This document shows, piece after piece, positions 1-5,996 of a stretch of 11,329 nt of DNA. The notes beneath the pieces were generated by a model that saw only the letters and a program-made list of their open reading frames with translations, had not been told where the DNA came from and did no database searches. Position 1 is the first letter of the stretch. Each line of letters begins with the position of its first letter. Position numbers and translations under genes: made by a program. The stretch lies in the NCBI GenBank assembly GCA_039028315.1, contig JBCCIH010000061.1, positions 1 through 11,329 on the forward strand. Reading direction: 5' to 3'. The stretch comes from Thermodesulfobacteriota bacterium. Lineage in GTDB: Bacteria > Desulfobacterota_D > UBA1144 > Nemesobacterales > UBA2774.

Positions 1-269
1 AGTTCAGGCGAATCCAAGAGCACCTCATTTACTTCCACAACATCTCCGCTCACGGGTGCATATAGATCAGACACTGCCTTTGTTGATTCAACCGCTCCAA
101 AGGGATCTCCCTTGGTAATTTCATCCCCCTCGCTCGGAAGCTCAATATATACGATCTCTCCAAGAGAGTCCTGGGCATAATCGGTTATGCCGATTACGAG
201 CACATCTGCCTCTTCATGCGCCCACTCATGATCGTTGGTATATTTGAGTTCTTCAACTGCCTGTGCCAT
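1..269 (-). CDS. gcvH: Glycine cleavage system H protein, 5' part (runs off the left edge)
   Basis: Lipoyl carrier of the glycine cleavage system: its lipoyl-lysine arm moves the aminomethyl group from the P protein (GcvP) to the T protein (GcvT) in the cytoplasm. I translated the reverse strand from the ATG at 269. The first 89 residues are visible and the gene continues beyond base 1. The lipoylation motif ESTKAVSD places the modified lysine at residue 64, the usual GcvH position, followed by the typical YAPVSGDVVEVN segment. An AGGAG Shine-Dalgarno (about 280-284) precedes the start. It lies 22 bases downstream of gcvT, so the two are almost certainly co-transcribed. gcvP is not in view. 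The family call is very secure; the C-terminus is unseen. Confidence 0.96.
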   Translation of the reverse strand, partial: MAQAVEELKYTNDHEWAHEEADVLVIGITDYAQDSLGEIVYIELPSEGDEITKGDPFGAVESTKAVSDLYAPVSGDVVEVNEVLLDSPE

Positions 270-291
270 GTTTCAATCTCCTATATATATT

Positions 292-1371
292 CTACTTTTT
301 ATAAAAGGGGATACTAACTATACGAGCATCCCTTAGGCTGCCTCTTATTTCAATTTGTATTGTGTTATCATGCTCTACTTTATTATTTAAATAACCCAAG
401 CCGATCGATTTTTCAAGACTTGGGGATAAAGTTCCGCTTGTTACATTACCTACATTACTACCATCAATAAATATACCGTAACCCTGGCGGGGAATTCCAC
501 GGTCAAGCAATTCAAATCCCACTAGGTTATTTTCAAGTCCATTTTCTAATGACTCTACCAGAGCCTTCTTTCCGATAAAGTCATCAGTATCGAGCTTTAT
601 ATAGCGATTAAGCCCAGCTTCTAAAGGGTTTATGTCACCATCAATCTCGTGCCCATAAAGAGAATAAGCCATATCTATCCTAAGCGTATCTCGCGCTCCT
701 AGACCACAGGGTTTAATGCCTGAATCTGCCCCAGTCTCAAGCAGTTTTCTCCATAAGAGCGGCGCTTTATCCCAGGGCAAAAAGATTTCAAAGCCCTCCT
801 CCCCCGTATATCCTGTGCGGGCAACTATCATCTCAAAACCAGACCAACTAATAAGATCGAATCTAAATTTTCTTATGTGATCTAAATTAGTCTCAATTGC
901 ACTTGTTAAGATTGCAATGGCCTCTGGGCCTTGAATGGCGATTTGAGAGTATTGAGCGCTCACATCAGTTACTTCGACATCAAATTTGGCTTCTTCCTTT
1001 TTAATCCATGCAAAATCCTTGTCGCTGTTTGACGCATTTACGCAATATAAAAAATGCTCGTCTGAGAATTTATAGATAATTACATCATCAACAACTCCGC
1101 CGTGCTCATTACAAAGCAGAGTGTATTGCGCTTGGCCATCCTGCACTTTCTTCACATCGTTAGTTGTAACCCACTGGCAAAAATCGATAGCGTCTTTCCC
1201 TATAACCTCAATCTCGCCCATATGGCTTACGTCAAAAAGTCCGGCAGAGCTTCTTACAGCCAGATGCTCCTGTCTTAGACCTTCATATTGTACAGGCATC
1301 TGCCAGCCGGCAAACTCTACCATCTTTGCCCCAAGCTCTTTATGAATTGAATTAAGTGCGGTTTCTCTCAT
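292..1371 (-). CDS. gcvT: Aminomethyltransferase (glycine cleavage system T protein)
   Basis: Transfers the methylene group from the aminomethyl-lipoyl H protein to tetrahydrofolate, releasing ammonia and giving 5,10-methylene-THF. At 359 aa it is full length for GcvT. The N-terminus (LGAKMVEFAGWQMPVQY) is typical and fixes the start. Also visible are VVDD at 93-96, containing the folate-contacting aspartate of the family, the RTGYTGEEGFE segment at 185-195, GLGARDTLR at 223-231, and TSGTLSPSL at 311-319 in the C-terminal beta-barrel. A GGAG lies only two bases before the ATG (1374-1377), closer than usual. It is the first gene of a minus-strand unit continuing into gcvH and divergent from def. 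No glycine riboswitch fits in the 116-base divergent gap. Confidence 0.97.
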   Translation of the reverse strand: MRETALNSIHKELGAKMVEFAGWQMPVQYEGLRQEHLAVRSSAGLFDVSHMGEIEVIGKDAIDFCQWVTTNDVKKVQDGQAQYTLLCNEHGGVVDDVIIYKFSDEHFLYCVNASNSDKDFAWIKKEEAKFDVEVTDVSAQYSQIAIQGPEAIAILTSAIETNLDHIRKFRFDLISWSGFEMIVARTGYTGEEGFEIFLPWDKAPLLWRKLLETGADSGIKPCGLGARDTLRIDMAYSLYGHEIDGDINPLEAGLNRYIKLDTDDFIGKKALVESLENGLENNLVGFELLDRGIPRQGYGIFIDGSNVGNVTSGTLSPSLEKSIGLGYLNNKVEHDNTIQIEIRGSLRDARIVSIPFYKK

Positions 1372-1383
1372 AGCTCCACTAAT

Positions 1384-1412
1384 TTCTTAACGAGTGTTAA
1401 GCACAATGTCAA
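1384..1412 (-). promoter_or_regulatory. Candidate promoter for gcvT-gcvH
   Basis: On the minus strand a perfect -35 box TTGACA (1412-1407) is followed after 17 bases by TAAGAA (1389-1384), which matches the -10 consensus at three of six positions. Transcription would begin about 6 bases before the gcvT ATG, leaving almost no leader and cutting into the close-set GGAG. The strong -35 and exact spacing support it; the poor -10 is the weakness. Confidence 0.4.
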
Positions 1413-1420
1413 CAATTTAG

Positions 1421-1477
1421 TATAATGAAATATCAAGATAATATTTTGAGATTACAACTTTACAATAACAGTATAAT
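1421..1477 (+). promoter_or_regulatory. Two TATAAT -10 boxes upstream of def
   Basis: Two perfect TATAAT hexamers lie at 1421-1426 and 1472-1477. The second ends 10 bases before the def ATG at 1488, so a transcript from it would have almost no leader. Its best -35, TTGAGA at 1446-1451, is 20 bases away, longer than ideal; the first box has only a poor -35 (TTAAGC, 1397-1402). Either could drive the def-acetolactate decarboxylase-cyclase-DUF6573 operon. Confidence 0.45.
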
Positions 1478-1487
1478 ATTATTCGTC

Positions 1488-2048
1488 ATGGCAAAAATTT
1501 TAGAGATATCAGAACTTGGTCACCCGGTGTTAAGAAAAAGGGCTCAAGAAATAGAAAACATAAGAGATGAAGAGCTTCAAAATTTTATAGATGACTTGAT
1601 TGAAACCTGCACTGATTCTAATGGCGTTGGGATCGCGGCTCCTCAAGTTTATGAATCCAAGCGCATTTTTATCATCTCCTCTAAGCCAAATACTCGTTAT
1701 CCTAATGCTCAAGAAATGGGTCCAATTGCACTGATAAACCCTGAGATAATCTCTCGTTCAGATGAGCTTGAGAAGGACTGGGAGGGATGTCTTAGTATTC
1801 CAGGGATAAGAGGGCTTGTACCTCGGCATAAAACAATTAAAGTAAAATACCAAACCAGAGACGGCGATCATGTAGAAGATGAACTCTCTGATTTTATTGC
1901 AAGAATCTTTCAGCACGAGCTCGATCACTTAGATGGAATAGTATTTTTAGACAGAATGGAATCAAACAGTGAGATTATTACAGAAAAGCAATACCAAAAA
2001 CTTATGACTAAACTCCTGGAGGATATAGATCTTGAAGAAAAGGGCTGA
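1488..2048 (+). CDS. def: Peptide deformylase
   Basis: Removes the N-formyl group from nascent proteins, using a bound Fe2+ (or another divalent metal), in the cytoplasm at the ribosome exit. From the ATG at 1488 the product is 186 aa, normal for the family. All three deformylase motifs are present: GVGIAAPQ at 46-53, EGCLS at 99-103 (metal ligand C101), and QHELDH at 142-147 (ligands H143 and H147, catalytic E144). An in-frame ATG at 1425 would add 21 residues, but it sits inside a TATAAT box and the family begins near the MAKILEISELGHPVLR segment, so I prefer 1488. No Shine-Dalgarno is visible. The last 17 bases overlap the next gene. fmt, its common partner, is not adjacent. Confidence 0.96.
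   Translation: MAKILEISELGHPVLRKRAQEIENIRDEELQNFIDDLIETCTDSNGVGIAAPQVYESKRIFIISSKPNTRYPNAQEMGPIALINPEIISRSDELEKDWEGCLSIPGIRGLVPRHKTIKVKYQTRDGDHVEDELSDFIARIFQHELDHLDGIVFLDRMESNSEIITEKQYQKLMTKLLEDIDLEEKG
2017..2034 (+). promoter_or_regulatory. Ribosome binding site setting a TTG start inside def
   Basis: TGGAGG at 2017-2022 lies nine bases before a TTG at 2032, within the end of the def reading frame. It supports TTG as the real start of the acetolactate decarboxylase: the resulting N-terminus gives a proper signal peptide with a basic n-region, and the next in-frame ATG (2092) would cut into the hydrophobic core. Confidence 0.7.
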
Positions 2049-2814
2049 GATACTAAGTGAATTTAATCTGGCCAAGATACTAATAGCAATCATGATTATC
2101 ACATTTCACTCACACAGTATGGCGCAGCAAGAGGAGCATCATGACTCCATATTTCAGGCCTCGGTGTTTGAAGCACTAATAGAGGGAGTATATGAAGGCG
2201 ACCTAACATACGGCGAGCTGAAAAAACACGGCGACTTCGGGCTTGGAACATTTAACAGATTAGACGGAGAGATGGTCGCTCTTGACGGGGTATTCTACAG
2301 AATCGACTCTGAAGGCAATGTATTTGTAGTCGACGATTCTCTTAAATCACCCTTTGCAGTGGTTACTTTTTTTGATGTAAATCAGACTCTTACTCCGAAA
2401 AAAGCGCTTAATTGTGAAGAGCTTCAAAAATATATAAAAGAGGCTTTGCCATTGGACAACATTTTCTATGCGCTCAAAGTTAGCGGCGAATTTGAATACA
2501 TGAAAACTAGAAGCGTTCACGCTCAGCATAAGCCCTACCCCCCAATAAGCTATGCAGTAGAAACTCAGTCTGAATTTGATCTGGGGAGCATCAAAGGAAC
2601 CATCGTTGGATTCTGGATGCCGACATATATCGGAGGCTTGAGCCAGTCCGGTTTTCATTTTCACTTTATAGCCGATGATAAGAAATCCGGCGGCCATGTG
2701 CTAGAGTGTAAAACGAAAAATGTCACTGTTGAAATAGATCATATAAGAGACTTTGAGTTAGACCTCTCAGATACCCAAGAATTTAACGATCTGGATTTAG
2801 AGAATAAGCCCTAA
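2032..2814 (+). CDS. Alpha-acetolactate decarboxylase with signal peptide
   Basis: Converts 2-acetolactate to acetoin and CO2 with a Zn2+ ion. It is 260 aa from a TTG start. Residues 1-31 form a Sec signal peptide (MKKR, hydrophobic stretch 16-25, SMA cleavage site before QQEE), so it should act in the periplasm or outside the cell. Family blocks visible: GTFNRLDGEMVALDG (72-86), PFAVVTFF (107-114), TRSVHAQHKPYPP (159-171, conserved Arg160), GTIVGFWMPTYIGG (189-202), and the metal-binding region GFHFHF...GGHVLE with H209, H211 and H222. It overlaps def by 17 bases and is followed after 14 bases by another exported enzyme. Cytoplasmic BudA/AlsD enzymes usually have no signal; exported forms are known from Brevibacillus-type enzymes. 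The family is certain; the physiological role is not, so no symbol is given. Confidence 0.93.
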   Translation: MKKRAEILSEFNLAKILIAIMIITFHSHSMAQQEEHHDSIFQASVFEALIEGVYEGDLTYGELKKHGDFGLGTFNRLDGEMVALDGVFYRIDSEGNVFVVDDSLKSPFAVVTFFDVNQTLTPKKALNCEELQKYIKEALPLDNIFYALKVSGEFEYMKTRSVHAQHKPYPPISYAVETQSEFDLGSIKGTIVGFWMPTYIGGLSQSGFHFHFIADDKKSGGHVLECKTKNVTVEIDHIRDFELDLSDTQEFNDLDLENKP

Positions 2815-2828
2815 AGGGAGAAAAATAG

Positions 2829-3641
2829 ATGAGTAATTTTTCTAAACGGTTTTTAATATTACTTACTGCTTTATTGGCGTTATTCACCGCTGATTTTTCA
2901 TATTCACAACCTGACACTTTAATGGGCGGAGAGTGGATTGATCTTAGTCACGATTTTTCAAGTGAGACTATATACTGGCCTACTGCCCAAGAATTTAAGT
3001 TAGAGACCGTTTTTCAAGGCTATACCGACGAAGGCTTCTTTTATGAGTCGCATAATTTCTCAGCAGCGGAGCATGGGGGAACCCATGTTGATGCTCCAAT
3101 TCATTTTGCCAAAGGTAAGCTTACCGCGGATCAAATTCCGCTTGAGAATCTTATTGGGCCTGGTGTTGTAATCGACGTTTCTAAAAAAGCCCTTCCCAAC
3201 CCTGACTATCAAGTGAGTGTAGAGGACTTTAAGATGTGGGAGGCCAAGCATGGAAAGATTGCAGATGGTTCTATCGTGTTCTTAAACACGGGTTACGCGC
3301 AGTACTGGCCTGATAGAGTTAAATATATGGGAACAGACAAACGGGGTCCTGAAGCTGTGGCTGAGCTTCATTTTCCGGGGCTTGATCCCAAAGCAGCCGC
3401 TTGGCTAGTTGAGAACAGAAACATAGCTGCAATAGGTCTTGATGCGCCCAGCATTGATTACGGCCAGTCAAAACTTTATCAAGCCCATCAGATACTTTTT
3501 AAGGAAAATATTCCGGCATTCGAAAATGTGGCTAATTTAGATAAACTACCGCCTAAAGGTGCATTTATCATTGCACTGCCTATGAAAATAAAAAACGGCA
3601 GCGGCGCTCCGACAAGAATAATTGCAAAGCTGCCAGAGTAA
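2829..3641 (+). CDS. Exported cyclase-family metal-dependent hydrolase (kynurenine formamidase/isatin hydrolase-like)
   Basis: Member of the cyclase family (PF04199), metal-dependent amidohydrolases that include bacterial kynurenine formamidase and isatin hydrolase. At 270 aa, it has the metal-binding signature HGGTHVDAPIHF at 82-93 (H82, H86, D88, H92), plus GLDAPSID at 203-210 and a C-terminal HQILFKENIPAFENVANL block with H220 and E232. The N-terminus (basic SKR, hydrophobic 8-20, then SYS-QP near 26-27) is a signal peptide. GGGAG-like GGGAG at 2816-2820 lies eight bases before the ATG. The C-terminal segment is reminiscent of isatin-hydrolase-like members rather than short KynB proteins, but no kynurenine-pathway gene is nearby, so the substrate is open. 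It forms an operon with the exported acetolactate decarboxylase. Confidence 0.9.
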   Translation: MSNFSKRFLILLTALLALFTADFSYSQPDTLMGGEWIDLSHDFSSETIYWPTAQEFKLETVFQGYTDEGFFYESHNFSAAEHGGTHVDAPIHFAKGKLTADQIPLENLIGPGVVIDVSKKALPNPDYQVSVEDFKMWEAKHGKIADGSIVFLNTGYAQYWPDRVKYMGTDKRGPEAVAELHFPGLDPKAAAWLVENRNIAAIGLDAPSIDYGQSKLYQAHQILFKENIPAFENVANLDKLPPKGAFIIALPMKIKNGSGAPTRIIAKLPE

Positions 3642-3654
3642 GTGAGGAGTAATA

Positions 3655-4029
3655 ATGAGCGAAGACACAACTAGAGCTAAGCAAAAAAATATTTCTGAAA
3701 TAGCCAAAGAGGCGGGGCTTTTAATCCCAGTATTTGTTACGTCCACAGTTTATGACAACTGGTTAGTGCCTGATCAAAAAAGCACCGAAGAAGGTGAAGA
3801 TGAAAAAAAAAGGACTACTGATTTAATTAACGGTTTTTTGTACTATATGCGAATACACCGTCAGTCCAGTAAGTCCAATTTAATTTACTTCCCAGTTAAA
3901 TTTAAAAAAGACGGTGAAGAACAAGATGTGTCGCTAATGTCACACCTGGGCCCGCTTGAAGAAGGCGACAACCGCCCCTGCATTACTATAATGACTCCTG
4001 AAGAGTATGAGTCTGAAACAGCTAATTAA
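3655..4029 (+). CDS. DUF6573-like small protein, function unknown
   Basis: A 124-aa cytoplasmic protein with no signal peptide or membrane segment. The order of blocks resembles the DUF6573 family as I remember it: EIAKEAGLLIPVFVTSTVYDNW (15-36, only part conserved), an internal helix DLINGFLYYMRIHR (56-69), a strand LIYFPVKF (76-83), and a C-terminal GDNRPCITIMTPEEYE (104-119). A charged low-complexity insert of Glu, Asp and Lys (43-53) lies in the middle. GAGGAG at 3644-3649 sits five bases before the ATG, and the gene starts 13 bases after the cyclase, so it is the last gene of the def operon. DUF6573 has no known activity. Its pairing with two exported enzymes looks incidental or lineage-specific. 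The gene is real; the family assignment is from memory. Confidence 0.72.
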   Translation: MSEDTTRAKQKNISEIAKEAGLLIPVFVTSTVYDNWLVPDQKSTEEGEDEKKRTTDLINGFLYYMRIHRQSSKSNLIYFPVKFKKDGEEQDVSLMSHLGPLEEGDNRPCITIMTPEEYESETAN

Positions 4030-4077
4030 GCTTTCAGAAATTCATTTTAGCCCTCGCCAATCAAAGCCTAAATGATG

Positions 4078-4095
4078 TATAATAATCTTCTAGGG
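4078..4095 (+). promoter_or_regulatory. Putative -10 box and ribosome binding site of the cysteine desulfurase gene
   Basis: A perfect TATAAT at 4078-4083 is followed by AGGG at 4092-4095, seven bases before the ATG at 4103. No good -35 is found 16-18 bases upstream (CGCCAA), so the box may depend on an activator or be fortuitous. It would separate this gene from the upstream operon across the 73-base gap. Confidence 0.4.
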
Positions 4096-4102
4096 CCGGG
4101 CT

Positions 4103-5245
4103 ATGAAACACAAAGAGATTTATTTCGATAACAACGCCACTACTAAGCCGCTTGCAGAAGTCAGGGAAGAAGTGCTCAAGGTTATGGACAGCGAGTTCGG
4201 AAACCCTTCAAGCGCACACTCTAGCGGCAAAAGGGCACGCAAGCATCTGGCACTCGCAAGAAAACAGCTCTCTGAGCTTATCGGAGCACCTACTTCAAAA
4301 ATCACATTTACAGGCTCTGGAACTGAATCAAATAACATGGCATTTTATTCCTGCACCAGAGATAAAACAAACGGGTGTGAGATTCTAACCACAACGGTCG
4401 AGCACTCATCTATTCATAAAATGTGCAACTTTCTTAAACTGCACGACGTAACGATTAAAAAACTTGAGGTAAACGGTGGCGGTCTAATAGATACAGATGA
4501 ATTAAAGAAATCAGTAAACGAGAATACTAAGCTCGTCTCAATTCAGTGGGTTAACAACGAGACAGGAATCATACAACCAATTCCTGAGATTGCACAGATC
4601 TGCAGCGAGCTTGAGGTCCCTCTTCACACTGACGCTGCACAAGCAGTTGGCAAAATCGAGATGAATATAAATGAAATTCCAGTTGATTTCTTCTCCCTTA
4701 CCGGACATAAATTTCACTCGCCTCAGGGCGTTGGAGCAATTTACACAAAGGACAAGTATATGCTTGCCCCTATATTATTTGGCGGCTTTCAAGAAGAAGG
4801 ATTTCACCCTGGAACAGAAAACCTTCCAGGGATAGTCGGCATGGGGAAAGCTGCTGAAATCAGAAAAGAAAACCTATCTGAGCAGATCTACAGGATGGAG
4901 GATCTGAGAAATAGGTTTGAGGCAATGGTGCTTGATTTTGTGCCGGGCACAAAAGTAAATGGTGATACGAAACACCGTGTCTGTAACACCACTAATATTA
5001 TGTTTGCCGGCATTGACGCAAGAAAACTGGTTAAAGAGCTAGACAAAAACGGCGTTAGATGCTCTCAGAGCTCTGCATGTACAAATTTTGAAACCGCCCC
5101 TTCTTATGTCCTATGTGCTATGGGACTAACGGAACAAGAGGCTTACTCCAGCATTCGATTCAGCTTCTCTACAGAAAACACCTATGAAGAAATAGATAGC
5201 GCTGTTAATATTATAAGAGAATGCGCGGATAGTCTAAAAAACTAA
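4103..5245 (+). CDS. Cysteine desulfurase, IscS/NifS type (stand-alone)
   Basis: PLP enzyme that turns cysteine into alanine and passes a persulfide sulfur to Fe-S cluster assembly, tRNA thiolation or cofactor synthesis. At 380 aa it is full length for the class. Visible: YFDNNATTKP (7-16), GNPSSAHS (33-40), VEHSS with the stacking histidine H101, VNNETG (150-155), HTDAAQ (D177), the PLP lysine in SLTGHKFHSPQG (K203), and the sulfur-carrying loop SSACTNFETAPSYVL (C326). A second cysteine, C320, lies six residues earlier. Where E. coli IscS has HERGMRSGT this protein has QEEGFHPGT, so two arginines are replaced. No iscU, iscA, sufU or iscR homologue is adjacent. Whether it is iscS, nifS or a specialised homologue cannot be decided here. 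A nearby Rieske protein would be one consumer of Fe-S clusters. Confidence 0.93.
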   Translation: MKHKEIYFDNNATTKPLAEVREEVLKVMDSEFGNPSSAHSSGKRARKHLALARKQLSELIGAPTSKITFTGSGTESNNMAFYSCTRDKTNGCEILTTTVEHSSIHKMCNFLKLHDVTIKKLEVNGGGLIDTDELKKSVNENTKLVSIQWVNNETGIIQPIPEIAQICSELEVPLHTDAAQAVGKIEMNINEIPVDFFSLTGHKFHSPQGVGAIYTKDKYMLAPILFGGFQEEGFHPGTENLPGIVGMGKAAEIRKENLSEQIYRMEDLRNRFEAMVLDFVPGTKVNGDTKHRVCNTTNIMFAGIDARKLVKELDKNGVRCSQSSACTNFETAPSYVLCAMGLTEQEAYSSIRFSFSTENTYEEIDSAVNIIRECADSLKN

Positions 5246-5322
5246 ATACGGCTCCACTTTACTTCTGAGCTCCTACTCTATCTAGTCTTAAAAAAATAAA
5301 CCGCGCCTAGTGGTCGGATAAC

Positions 5323-5862
5323 ATGGGGAAAGAGAAAAAGAATATACTCATATCCGGTCTTCCCGGAATAGGCAAAACCACTTTAATAAAAGAAATCTAC
5401 GCACAAATAAAAGATTCTCATCCAGTTGGCTTCTACACTGAAGAGATCAGAAATGAGAGTCAAAGAAAAGGGTTTCAACTCATGGGACTGGATGGAAGTA
5501 CTGCTATATTTGCCCATATTCTAATTGAAAGCCCTCATCATGTTGGTAAATACAGGGTCGATGTAGAAGCATTTGATAGATTCCTCACGTCTTTTGATTT
5601 TAGCAACAAGAAGCGGCCTGTAATAATCGATGAGATTGGCAAGATGGAATGCTTATCATCTAAGTTTGTTAGTCTAGTTTCGCAAGTTTTTGATTCAGAC
5701 AACTTGGTAATAGCAACAATTTCCCACACTGATGGCGGCATAAAGGGAAAGATAAAGCAAAGAGATGATGTGGAGCTTTTCAAGATGAATCTTGATAACC
5801 GTAATTCGTTATCCAAAGAGATTCTTGAAGTCATAAATACATACTCGCTCGCCCAGCAGTAA
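5323..5862 (+). CDS. THEP1-family nucleoside-triphosphatase
   Basis: P-loop NTPase of the NTPase_1/THEP1 family. Members hydrolyse ATP, GTP and other NTPs slowly in vitro, and their cellular role is poorly defined (a link to RNA or nucleotide metabolism has been suggested). At 179 aa it has the normal length. Visible: Walker A GLPGIGKTT at 12-20, the THEP1 segment GFYTEEIRNESQRKGFQL (36-53), LMGLDG (53-58), and Walker B VIIDEIGKME at 100-109, whose IDEIGKME is the most characteristic feature. No clear Shine-Dalgarno lies before the ATG (GTGGTCGGAT is a weak candidate). It sits 77 bases after the cysteine desulfurase with no convincing promoter between, so read-through is possible. Confidence 0.88.
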   Translation: MGKEKKNILISGLPGIGKTTLIKEIYAQIKDSHPVGFYTEEIRNESQRKGFQLMGLDGSTAIFAHILIESPHHVGKYRVDVEAFDRFLTSFDFSNKKRPVIIDEIGKMECLSSKFVSLVSQVFDSDNLVIATISHTDGGIKGKIKQRDDVELFKMNLDNRNSLSKEILEVINTYSLAQQ

Positions 5863-5913
5863 TGTTTTAGTATCACCCCCTTTATATTAAATTTATGAAT
5901 GTCTCGTAACTTT

Positions 5914-5919
5914 TATAAT
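5914..5919 (+). promoter_or_regulatory. Extra TATAAT box in the gap before the Rieske-ThDP gene
   Basis: The 134-base gap 5863-5996 is very AT-rich and contains a perfect TATAAT without a recognisable -35 at the right distance. It may be a secondary promoter or chance in AT-rich DNA. No terminator hairpin with a U-run was found in the gap. Confidence 0.2.
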
Positions 5920-5947
5920 CTAAAAACATCTAATACCAAGATATGTT

Positions 5948-5976
5948 TTGATATTTTGTAGATTTTGTATTATAAG
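5948..5976 (+). promoter_or_regulatory. Strong sigma-70-type promoter of the Rieske-ThDP operon
   Basis: TTGATA (5948-5953), a 17-base spacer and TATAAG (5971-5976) each match consensus at five of six positions. Transcription would start near 5983, followed at once by AGGGGGA (5983-5989), a strong Shine-Dalgarno seven bases before the ATG at 5997. This is the best promoter in the window and predicts a short leader of about 14 bases. Confidence 0.65.
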
Positions 5977-5996
5977 TGAATTAGGGGGATTATCTC

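Noticed and set aside
1425..1487. Upstream ATG giving deformylase 21 extra residues
   Set aside because: The ATG lies within a TATAAT box, the extra residues are unlike any deformylase N-terminus, and the family begins at the equivalent of the 1488 start.
1372..1487. Glycine riboswitch before gcvT
   Set aside because: The divergent gap is too short for the usual tandem aptamer, and the predicted gcvT transcript has almost no leader.
5246..5322. Terminator hairpin after the cysteine desulfurase
   Set aside because: Only a 4-bp GCTC/GAGC pairing with a 13-base loop and no following T-run was found; too weak to call.
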